NCBI RefSeq assembly: GCF_905475395.1
Contig: NC_058339.1
Location: forward strand, 88,856,520-88,920,519
Length of the DNA: 64,000 nucleotides
Direction of reading: 5' to 3'
DNA from: Chrysoperla carnea
Taxonomy: Eukaryota > Arthropoda > Insecta > Neuroptera > Chrysopidae
Below the pieces are notes generated by a model. It saw only the letters and a program-made list of their open reading frames with translations. It did not search any database and had not been told where the DNA came from. The first letter of the stretch is position 1. Each line of letters starts with the position of its first letter. Below are positions 41,322 to 51,420 of the stretch, piece after piece. Position numbers and translations under genes: made by a program.

Positions 41322-41760
41322 GGACCCTTTCTTTAAATTCAAAATCATTTTCTAATTGAATGTGAGAGAATGTGTCTTTTTTGTTGTTGTTTTTTTTTTT
41401 TCGGATATGCAAGCTAGATTATTTTTAATTTTTCCGCACGATATTAAAGATGTGAACCTCTAAAAAAAAAACTTCGAGTTGGTAATAATGAGTTGAATAA
41501 ATTAAAATTATCTATCGTGCATGTTTTGGTGATCCATATATGAATATAAAACGGACATAAAACGATTTAGGTCATATAATTTTTATTTTCTATGCAATTT
41601 TTGTGTGCCACAAATGGGAAACGTCGGTTTCTGTCTTTAAATTAAAATAAAATCAAGAAAAATATTTTTAATGTCAATGAAACTGACTTAATTGGAAAGA
41701 TAATTTTCTCATCGGATGTTGTATTCCAAGTGTTTAATCGTCTCTGGTTTATCGGCGTAG
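41322..41760 (+). other. DCAF11: DCAF11 3' UTR and likely poly(A) signals
   Basis: After the TAG stop, AATAAA occurs at 41496-41501 and again at 41646-41651, so the transcript probably ends about 15-30 nt beyond one of these. The segment is AT-rich with T and A runs, and no other feature is seen in it. Confidence 0.5.
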
Positions 41761-41790
41761 AAAAGTGACTTTACTAATGGGATTAGCTCA

Positions 41791-42065
41791 CACGATCTTA
41801 GAGGAAATTTTAACAATTTACAAGCGTTGCTCTTGCGTAAGCCTATTCATTGGGAAGGCCAAATCAAACAAAACACAAAGCTTCTGCTTCCAAATCGGTT
41901 ATTAACTCGGAAAGAGATAGAATTGACAGACATTCTCCTATCTCTCTCTCTCTCTCTCTCTCTCTGTCTCACAGTTAATCATGTCGCAACTACAATCAAG
42001 CGCGCAGACAACACATGTGTTTGAACGCAAGGGTTAAAAACTTCAGAACCCAACCAATTCCTTTA
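41791..42065. repeat. Dispersed ~260-bp repeat, copy 1
   Basis: It shares AGAGGAAATTTTAACAATTT at one end and TTCAGAACCCAACCAATTCC at the other with the copy at 43387-43643, in the same orientation. The interior contains CTGCTTCCAAATCGGTTAT. This copy has gained a (CT)n microsatellite at about 41939-41965, where the other has only a short pyrimidine stretch. Confidence 0.85.
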
Positions 42066-42802
42066 TATTCGACAAACTCAACCCAACCAACTCGTAAACG
42101 TATAAGAGAGACGAAGACAGCTATACGTGTCTATCTTACCTGGCCTCTCTCTTTTGCGATCAACCGTATGGACGGCGATTTGGTAGCGCTATGGTATTAT
42201 CTCTCCTATAGACGCGCTTTAATATAATTGGTACTAATTTCAGCCATCAGAAGTGGGATTAACCATTTTAATGTCACTTTACAATCGTTTTTATTCAGAT
42301 TTTACTTTACTGGTGTAGACGAACGAAAGTGGTGTCCAGAACCGAATTTATATATGGATAGTGATCGATTCCAATTGGATAAAGAGTAAATAAACTGTGA
42401 TTTATAATAAATATTATGTCAAGTGTTAAGGATTTTCACTGATAGAAAGAAAAGAAAAGTTTTCTTTTTATAATAAATGTTTATCAAGAAAATTGAAATA
42501 GAGAGAAATTATTCGACGAGCAGATCTTCAAAAAGCAGTTTGTCCACACAATTAATAATTTTTAGATCACTCCTTTAGAAGAAATTTTTTTTAATCATCT
42601 CATAAATTTTAAGTTTTTTTTTTTTTTAAACAGTGAAAGTGACCCCTGTGGCAAATTTTTAAAGACCTGCGTTTTGAAAGTCTGCTTTTAATTAATATGT
42701 TGTAATTACTTGTGGTAATACTTTTTGGGTTTTAATACTTTTTACACACAATATCTTTTTTAGTAAATTTCCTGTAATTAAAAAAGGAGGTATACAAATA
42801 CA

Positions 42803-42850
42803 GGGTGGGCCATTTTAATCTATTATGTGGTATTGAATTCGTTACCACAC
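42803..42850 (+). repeat. CAGGGTGGGCC-type MITE end
   Basis: CAGGGTGGGCCATTTTAATC followed by TATTATG matches the left end of the element at 33,048 and the inverted end at 870-889. The rest of the element cannot be traced, so it is a truncated terminus. Confidence 0.55.
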
Positions 42851-43386
42851 TAGGGCGGTAATGGACTTCTTTTCTCACTCTGGCGTAGATAAAATTCACG
42901 CATTAATATGATGCCATGTAATTTATGATCACAAGAAAAGATATTATGTGTATAATTTTTCTTATTCACATTTTAGAACCGATTTCGATACTAGATTCCG
43001 ATCTAGAATGATAATTTGCTTTATCGTATCGAAATCGGCCTGTAAAATGAACTTTGAAATTAAAATATTTGTTGTTGTTGTGAGAATTGATCGTCTCTAC
43101 CATATCAAATTACCGAGAAAAACTCTGTAATTCGTTATGGTCTGGACGACAACATAAACCTATAAAACACAATCATGTCTTTTTTGAAAATTTATTTAAA
43201 ATTATTTAATATAAATTTTATTATATATTGAATTTTGAATTATTTGCATTCATAATGTACTAAAAGAAAACACAACACGTATAAAATAAAACGGTTATAT
43301 TTTTCATATTTAAGGCGTTTCATTTTTCTCTTACGAGTCCAAGTTTCCTCAAAATTTTAGTGATGAAAATTAATTACACCTTTCAA

Positions 43387-43643
43387 CACGATTATAGAGG
43401 AAATTTTAACAATTTACAAGCGTTGCTCTGGCGTGAGCCTATTCATTTAGAATGCTAAATCAAACTAAACACAGAGCCTCTGCTTCCAAATCGGTTATCA
43501 ACTCAGAATGAGATAGAATTGATAGACATTCTCCCCTCTCTGTCCCACAGTTAATCATAATCGCAACTACAATCAAGCGTGTAGACAACACATGTTTTTG
43601 AACGCAAGAGTTAAAAACTTCAGAACCCAACCAATTCCTTTTA
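43387..43643. repeat. Dispersed ~260-bp repeat, copy 2
   Basis: It is a direct-orientation partner of the copy at 41791-42065, 1.6 kb away, and differs by scattered substitutions. No coding frame or terminal inverted repeat is evident. It may be a non-coding transposon fragment or a local duplication. Confidence 0.85.
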
Positions 43644-43720
43644 ACTACGCGTTACTTTTTTTATAGTACAACTGTAGTTGCTGTTATATTTCGTTGGTTA
43701 TTCAGTGCATGGAGGCTATT

Positions 43721-43946
43721 AAGAAGGAGAACGATCGCTACGTGCTAAAGCATTAGCGCACCTGTCCCTGAAAATTTGTAGAATTTATAGTTTCTTTTTT
43801 CAGCCACCAGCCGCGCTGTCGTCGGTAAGTAGTATATTAGCGCACAACAGCCCGCATTTAATGAGACAACTTAGCGATTCCAGCGCCTCACTTATTTTGT
43901 CCATATTTTGGGGACAATATTTTCTATTGCGATCGTTCTCCTTCTT
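43721..43946. repeat. 18-bp inverted repeat enclosing ~190 bp
   Basis: AAGAAGGAGAACGATCGC at 43721-43738 is exactly complementary to 43929-43946. The right arm directly abuts the palindrome starting at 43948. The interior includes short repeats around TTAGCGCAC. This may be the remains of another small inverted-repeat element. Confidence 0.6.
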
Positions 43947-43947
43947 T

Positions 43948-44199
43948 AAGGGCAAAAATAATTTCATACCGCGTCTAAATAGACCGTATACGGTATACCG
44001 TGGACGGTCTAGACCGTAGACGGTATACCGTATAGACGGTATACCGTACAGACGGTATACCGTATAGAAGGTATACCGTACAGACGGTATACCGTACAAA
44101 CGGTATACCGTATAGACGGTATACCGTAGACGGTATACCGTATAGACGGTATACCGTATACGGTCTATTTAGACGCGGTATGAAATTATTTTTGCCCTT
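43948..44199. repeat. Perfect-armed palindrome filled with 16-bp GACGGTATACCGTATA units
   Basis: The outer 54 bp (43948-44001) are a perfect inverted match to 44146-44199, beginning AAGGGCAAAAATAATTTCAT. Between them lie about nine tandem units of GACGGTATACCGTATA, some ending in ACA or two bases shorter. Each holds the 12-bp self-complementary ACGGTATACCGT. The whole could fold into one long hairpin or many small cruciforms. The local open frames on both strands are repeat artefacts. Confidence 0.9.
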
Positions 44200-44200
44200 T

Positions 44201-44452
44201 TATACCGTGGGGCCCTTATACCGTGCACGGTATACTTTTTCACGGTATACTCTTTATGCCGTCGAGCCCTTATACCGTGTGCGGTATAGTCTCGTCCACG
44301 GTATACACAATATAGATTGGAAGGCTTATTTGAAGCAAATGAAATATACCGTGTGCGGTATAGTCTCGTCCACGGTATACATTATACAGATGGGAAAGCG
44401 TATTCTACAGAAATGTAACATACCGTGTGCGGTATACTCTCGTCCACGGTAA
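44201..44452. repeat. Irregular ATACCGTG...CACGGTAT repeats beside the palindrome
   Basis: Three related units share ATACCGTGTGCGGTATA or its near copy followed by CTCGTCCACGGTA, spaced about 75 bp apart. Shorter TACCGTGCACGGTA motifs precede them. They are related to, but more diverged than, the 16-bp array that ends at 44199. Confidence 0.75.
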
Positions 44453-46380
44453 TGTCCCCATTTAATGTAATTCCGTCTCTGTTAAAAATAATTTCATTAT
44501 AGATTTATAATTTCCGAATATGATGTTTCAAAATCATTTAGATTGTAACAATAACTTTTAATATGTTAAAATTAAAACTAATTGATTAAATAAATAATAA
44601 TAATAATTAAAATATTTATTAAATAATATAAATTTTAATAGTAATAATTATCGATAGTTTCTCTTATATAAATATATTGAATATTGAATAATAATAATAA
44701 TAAATTGAATAAAATAATGTAATTTCTTTCTAATTATAAACTGAAATGATTGAAAATATTTTATAACATAAAATAATGTTATATTTTATTGTCTATCAGC
44801 TATCGATCGAATATTTTATTGGATGGGTTGTAATTGGTTAAAATTATACAAATGTATATTTTATTGATAGTTTTGTAAAATTCAATCAATTCTTTAAAAG
44901 ATGTACGAGCGCAAGGGCAATTTTGAATAAAATGCTTGATTTTTCTTTTATATGAAGTTGTACTAATAGTGTAAGCGTACTAGTTTTTTTTTTAACAAAA
45001 GAATTCGTTATGGGGAAAACTCAGCAGGAAAGGGTCGATAAAGGGGTTACAAATGTTGGGTAAAAAATCCAACAGCTGAATGTTTGTCGGTGAAGAGTTT
45101 GCGAGAGAGGTTTAAAGATGTAGGAAACGTTTTTTTGCGATTTGCAGCGTAAATACTCGCCCTACCAAAAAAAGTTAAATGTAATAGTTCTCGGCAGTAA
45201 AAAAATCTAGAAATCTCTCAAAATTTTCGAGTAAAACGTAAAAACCATTTTTTTTGTATTCCGCGAAAAAAAAATGTAATTGGTATGCTTTTTGATACAA
45301 TTGAATCTATTTTAATTCCTAATAGCCTGGTTGTTTTTTCTGTGTCTCCAAATAGCGCAACTTGGGGTGCTAAAAAAATAAAGCTTGATTTTTTATTTTA
45401 TATTTCTGGCGTACTGACTAAGTAAAACTATTACTTACTGTGAATAATTATCTTAATTAAAATATATTTTTTAAATAAAAAACGCTTTTAGGTTAAAACA
45501 ACGCTGCGAATTTCTGCTACGAACGCTGTCTGTGTCTTGTGTGGATAATTCTCACTGGACGGACAGAAAATTGGTTTGAAAATTGGTTTTTGAAAATCTT
45601 TAGCAGTACGCAAAATATGAACGTTTAAAATTTCAAATAAAACAAAGAGGAAGATGTAGTTTAGTGACGTCATTGAACGGTATCACCATGGAAATTAAAT
45701 ACAAAACTTTGTTTTGATAATAGAAGATGGGCAACAATCTTTGAATGCCTATAACTTCTTCGTTTTTTAATCAATTTTAATTTCACTTTCAAATTTTGTT
45801 ATGGCATCAAGTCAAATTTTACATTTTTATGGGTAATGTGGCACAGTTGTTTTAAATGTTCTTGAAGTAAAGCTATAATAAAGTGCTGCTGCTGATACAC
45901 TTTGTATAGATAACGAACAATATGTTCACAGTTGTTATCTAACTAATACTATTTTATTACATTTGCATTGTTGTTGGCAATAATAATTTTCAAATTAAAT
46001 TTAGGTTATGTAAATAAATATATATATTTATTCATATTTATTTTAATTCCTTTTATTTGCTAAACACACTGCGCTGCAAATATTTATTTACATTTCATTT
46101 GATAATTTATTGCTCTCTTTTCTATTATTATTTGGAGTTTTGTTGTGTAAAATCTGATGCGTTCTTGAAACATTTAGATTTATGAAATCTGGAAAAGCAT
46201 TTATTGACAATTTCAAAATAAACTACATCTTACATACTAACATCAGCTTTCGCTCAAAATTAAATTAATCTAATTTATTGGAAAATAAAATACAGTCCAT
46301 GTTACTCGCTGATAATTTAGCTTACTATTGGTGAAATTATTTTTAAATTAGTAGTTTTTGTTTTTATCCAATATTGATAA
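44453..46380. other. Intergenic, nothing recognised
   Basis: Very AT-rich, with AATAAT runs at about 44590-44700. No conserved frame, tRNA or shared repeat was found. Confidence 0.5.
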
Positions 46381-46740
46381 ATAGTAAGTAACCTGGCAGT
46401 ATAAATTGGAACTACTGAAAAAGCGGTCCACTTCCTGTTTTAATTAGTATGAATTTTTATATCTAGTTGGCGAGATTTTTCTGATTTAAAGAATATTTTG
46501 ATTGGACTTTACAAATGGTTAAGTACAAGTATTGCTATATGGTAGTCTAAATTGGAACTACCTACTGAAAACGGGTGAAAACACTTCTTGTTTTAATTAG
46601 TACGAACTATTATCGCTAGTTGGCAGAATTTATCTAATTTAAATTTTAATATTTTGATTGGCCTTTTTAAATGGTAAGTACAAGTATTGCTATCTGGTAG
46701 TCTAAATATGAACTACGGATAACGTACGAAAAAACTTTTT
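46381..46740 (+). repeat. ~150-bp tandem repeat, about 2.5 copies
   Basis: AAATTGGAACTAC recurs at about 46404, 46550 and, diverged, 46704, with AATTAGTA(T/C)GAA and ATTTTGATTGG between. The spacing of 146-155 bp shows unequal unit length. A related inverted copy lies at 370-640. Confidence 0.75.
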
Positions 46741-47978
46741 GTTTTCATTATCGCGGAATTTATTTATTTGTATTTAAAGAAATATTAGGCCAATTTATTT
46801 TCTATTTTTTTTTTATTTCTTTAAGTTTATTATTTTGCTTATTAGAAATAATTTTATATTTTTGATTAGTTATTCAGTAAAAATTGACAAATTAATCACA
46901 TGTAATAATTGTGCTCTGTTGTCAATTATAAAATTAACGATGCAAACCATAAAAAATTAAAAAGATAAAAATGATAAATTTTTTTATTTGCAAATGAATA
47001 ATAATAATTAATAATCATAATAACAGGTCCAGGACCAGGCATGGTATTTGACAGTAATTTCAAGAGAGCTGGAAATTTAAGAGTCATTGGCCATTTTTTT
47101 CCAGGCAAAGCTAAGGTGTGAATTCAAAAACAGATTAGTTTTATGTTTGATGAAACGTCAAACCGAAGCGAAAAAACGATTTGTTTTTGCATTCTACAAA
47201 AAAAATTTAAAAAATGAATTTTTTAAGATTGTCAAAATTCTTAAAAAAATTTGTAGCGTAGGAGCTGCATTAGCTAAGAAAATTTCCTCAGACGGCAGAG
47301 GGACTACAGACACATAAACTATATATATATATAGTGTCGCATTTAAGATGAAGACATCCTCATATTTTCGTTATTTATAAGAATATCGATTTAAAATAAA
47401 AGTTATTAGAAAAAACTTTGCAACAGCCTCTTTTTACATCCGCTCTGCAATCATTGTCAAATATACTACAGCTGGCCCTACAGTTAATAATAATAATAAT
47501 ATTTAATATTTTTATCTATGTTTCAAAGAACTATAAGTAATTTAATTTATCAAGGTAAAAATAGCAAATACAAACATAAATAAACATACAAACACATCAC
47601 TGCATACCTACACTATTATCTATTAGCTAGGCTAGCCTAGCACTAAGCATTGCTAGCTTATAAAAAAAAAACACCAACAAATTGCATAATAGTATATTTT
47701 TCTGATGATGAAATGGTATTATTTCTTAAACGTAAGTAAATTCACAAACTTTTTAAATCATATTTGGTTCAAATAAAAGATCAATAATTTTTTGCTTAAT
47801 CGAAACTCATAACGTTACTCGAAAATGTGCTCCTAACAGGATGCAATTGCTCATGCAGCTGCAATTCCTCCCCTCCCCATTTGGTTCGCCATGTACTTAC
47901 CAACAGCTTGATATATAACACGAAATAGGCCTCGATTTCTTAGACTTGTTGCATTATTTAGTTTAAAAGGTAGATAAG

Positions 47979-48631
47979 ACAAGTGAAAACAAACAATTGA
48001 CTGAGTTAATTGTTGAAATACCATGTATAGGCAGTGTTGATAACTCTGTCACATTTCACATACATACATATCTGACATATTTAACTGATATTCTCATATA
48101 ATGCGCAAGTGTTGATGCGCACTCGTTTGTTTTTTTGACGTCACGTAAATAATAAAAGATACTCACTTTGATATTAATACATACTATAAAATTTGTACCT
48201 AATTAACGCCCTTGTGGGTAAACAGTGATGTTTACAAAAAAAATGTTTCAAACAAAAGTTGTTTATTTTTTTGTAAGGAACATTTTTTACATTTAAACTT
48301 TTATTCTATCTCTAACGGTTTACAAGATGGGTACTACGGACCCATGACCCAATTGACCCATGTTGCTCATTTACGAACTTGACCTCACTTTTTACGTCCT
48401 AAACACGCTGTAAAAATTTCAGCTTGATATCTCTTTTCGTTTTTGAGTAATCGTGACCACAGACGGACGGACGGACGGCCGGACGGACGGACAACCGGAA
48501 ATGGATTAATTAGGTGATTTTATGAACACCTATACCAATTTTTTTTTTGTAGCATCAATATTTTTAGGCGTTACAAACTTGGGACTAAACTTATAATACT
48601 ATGTATATTTCATATATACATGGTATAAAAA
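47979..48631 (+). repeat. Family-A repeat, full length with ~75-bp insertion
   Basis: It starts ACAAGTGAAAACAAACAATT and ends ATATACATGGTATAAAAA. This copy shows a perfect 12-bp subterminal inverted repeat, ATACCATGTATA near the start and TATACATGGTAT at the end. The extra sequence around 48107-48180 (with TTTGACGTCACG) is absent from other copies. Confidence 0.92.
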
Positions 48632-50162
48632 TGGTGGCTTTGTAAGTTACGACACTTTCAATATAAGGGAGAAAAATGATGGCCGAAAATTATAGTATAA
48701 GAGATAGTAACGTTGCAAAAAACTTTGTTCAAAAAGACTGAAATTTAGATATTTACATAGGCACCATCAGGACTACATTTGGGGAGGGGTGGGGGTGCAT
48801 CTGCATCATTTCTTTTACTTTCGATACCGAAAAAATGGTTGCTATACACTTCTAGAAAATTATATGAGATATTAATATTAATAGGAAGATCCTGCTCATC
48901 AAAGTTATCATTTTTACCTCAACCCATTATGAAAAAATTCATATCTTGCCTTTCATTGAAATCTCAACACATATTTTTGTAGGAAGTTGAACGTTCTACA
49001 AAAGAGGTGCCTGACTCTTTTTTTCACTAATCTAACTGTGGTGGAAAAGAGTAGAAGAGGGCAATGAATTTTTAATCAAGTATGTCTGGCATTTGAGGGC
49101 GGTTTTTAAATGCGTTTACTGCATTTTGTACGTTATCGGAGAAGTTGCAAAATAAGTAATTTAAAATCATTTTTGTTTGTTGCTAACACCAAGCCAAATA
49201 TTATTCTTTATAATTTAAAAAAATAATTTTAGTGTGTCTGTAATTTTAATATGATTTAGTTTTATAGTTGAAGATTATAATTTTAATATTCCAGGCAGAA
49301 ATTTGGTTGCTTTACTAGCTTTAATCCATCTTTAATTAACGCAACTGCTCTCAGATGACGTGCTTCATCCCTTCCTAATTTCAATAAAAAAAATATCGGA
49401 ACGAAATTCAGCCATCTTAAAATGAACTCTCGAAAACGTTGCCAGCTTTCGTTCCATTAGGCACATTTAAATAACTGAATATCTTGACTATTGCGAATAT
49501 TTCTTCTCTTTTACTTACTTGTGTGAGGTGAGCATTCTGAATCACGCTCCAATCTTTTTTATATTGTAGGGCCATTACTAAAATTTAATTTGTCAATTTC
49601 TAAAAATATAGTTTAATTGGACAACACAAAGAAAAATATCATTATCAACGACTTCAATTTGTCCAAAGCACAAAATTTACTGAACTTATTGAATTTACTT
49701 ACTACCTATTTCTTTATTCATTTGCAGTTGCAAAAAAAAAACGACATGAATAACTATAATGAATATATATACAATTCAATCTGCTTGCCTTCTCTTCTTC
49801 TGCACATAAGTCTTTTTTATTGGAATTGGAAGTTTGTTCTTGTATGTCAGTCAATGCAAAAATAATTGATACCTACATTTGAAATGTATCAAGTAAAAAT
49901 ATGAAAAGGCAATCCCTCGACTATTCAAGAAAATGTCAATTTTCAATCTTAAGCATGGATGTTTACACTATCGATTTGTGAGATTATCTTCAGGTCCGTG
50001 CGCAGGAATCGTCTGGGAGGGGGGAGCTGTTAGTTTCAAACCTTTTTTAATCATGTAAGATCATAAAGTCAATAAAAATAAGAAATTAATTTTTAAAGTC
50101 AAAATGTGATATTCAATCACTATATTTTTCAATAATTTAATTCTGCGAGATACAGAAAAATA
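48632..50162. other. Intergenic, nothing recognised
   Basis: G-rich and polypyrimidine patches (about 48780-48800 and 50010-50030) stand out. The latter may be the outer end of the hAT remnant that follows. No gene is seen. Confidence 0.45.
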
Positions 50163-50440
50163 TTATTCCAAAACTCTGCTCACCGCCTTTACATCGTGCT
50201 GTATATTGAGTCAGCCTAAGCCGTTTAGCCGATCTTCAGAAATTGTCGATAGAAAGTATGTTTTGAGACGACACAAAGTTGAAAAGGAGCGTTCATTCGT
50301 CTATGTATTCACAGACAAAATTGCATTTGATAGACGTTTGAAAAAGCATCTTCATTGCAAAGAGCAATGCTTAGAGTGAATTTTTGACGTCCTGGCTGGC
50401 AATGCGTTTTTGCCAAAATTTAACTATGATGTGACGGAAA
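50163..50440 (-). pseudogene. Decayed hAT-type transposase, C-terminal dimerisation region
   Basis: The minus frame from 50294 to 50163 reads ERSFSTLCRLKTYFLSTISE, then DRLNGLG, an in-frame TGA, and LNIQHDVKAVSRVLE. This is the conserved C-terminal dimerisation motif of hAT transposases and their domesticated TTF/ZMYM-type relatives. Upstream, after a frameshift near 50295, another frame gives KFWQKRIASQDV with a second in-frame stop. At least two stops and one frameshift make it non-functional. The rest of the transposase is not recognisable. Confidence 0.75.
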
Positions 50441-50617
50441 TCGTCGTACAAAATTGAAGAGTTTACAGTTAATTTAATTAAAAACAAATTGATTATTTTA
50501 TCATTGAAAATTATCCTTGTTTTCATATTAGGGTATGTTCATATAAATTTCCACAATAATTGATTTCAAGGAAATTGAAAATTTATAGTAAAAATAAGAA
50601 TGTTGTTTTCTTCAATA

Positions 50618-50649
50618 CATATGCATACATACATACATACATACATACA
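50618..50649. repeat. (CATA)n microsatellite
   Basis: About eight tandem ATAC/CATA units. Other simple repeats in the window are (CT)n at 41939-41965, (TA)n near 26659 and 47317, and a long T run at 53741-53771. Confidence 0.85.
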
Positions 50650-50850
50650 CAGATAATAATAAAATATGCAAATATATTTATTTAAATGAAGTGATTACGT
50701 TCGTTTTAAACTGATTACTTATGTTTGCTATAAATATTTATTTACAAACCTATTGGAGTGTGCAGGTATTTTTGAACTTTCAAAGTCAAAGGTTGTACTA
50801 TTTTTATACAGTTTTGTATTGTGGTATTTTTGGGGCACAAATTAGGTGAA

Positions 50851-51420
50851 ACAAGTGAAAACAAACAATTAACTGACTTAATTGTCGAAATACCTTGTAT
50901 AGAAAGTGAATACCAGTGCTTGCATTATTTTATTATAAATTAGGAGAGTTTAAAAAACCAACACAAATATGGCGGTCTTTCGGCCATCATTTATTTGATT
51001 TTTGAAACTTTCGAAAGTATTTTTAGAATTTTTTTTCGTTTTTTGAGAATGTTTCACAAGACCACTAGTTAAAGCTACCTGCAAACTTTCAATTCTCATG
51101 AGAAACATTTTTTACATTTAAACTTTTGATCTATCTCTAACGGCTTACAAGATGCGTTCTACGGACCAAGACCTAGTTGACCTCTGATGCTCATTTACGA
51201 ACTTACCCTCATTTTTTACGTCATGAGCACGCTATACAAATTTCAGCTTGTTATCTCTTTTCGTTTTTGGAATATAGTGTCCACAGGCGGATAACCGGAA
51301 GTGATTTTATGAACACCTATACCAAAATTCGTAACATCAAGATTTTTAAGCGTTACAAACTGAGGAGTGGAGACTAAAATTACTATACCTTGATGTATAT
51401 TTCATATATGCAGAGTATAA
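50851..51420 (+). repeat. Family-A repeat, diverged
   Basis: It starts ACAAGTGAAAACAAACAATT. The middle carries unrelated sequence around 50920-51080 in place of the usual TTTACGCC region, and the ACGG run is nearly lost. The 3' end is CATATATGCAGAGTATAA. It lies just downstream of the hAT remnant. Confidence 0.82.

Noticed and set aside
41939-41965. Serine/leucine-rich small protein at the (CT)n run
   Set aside because: Microsatellite translation inside a dispersed repeat.
43800-44452. Tyr/Gly/Arg-repeat proteins on both strands
   Set aside because: They are translations of the GACGGTATACCGTATA palindromic repeat, open only because of its sequence.
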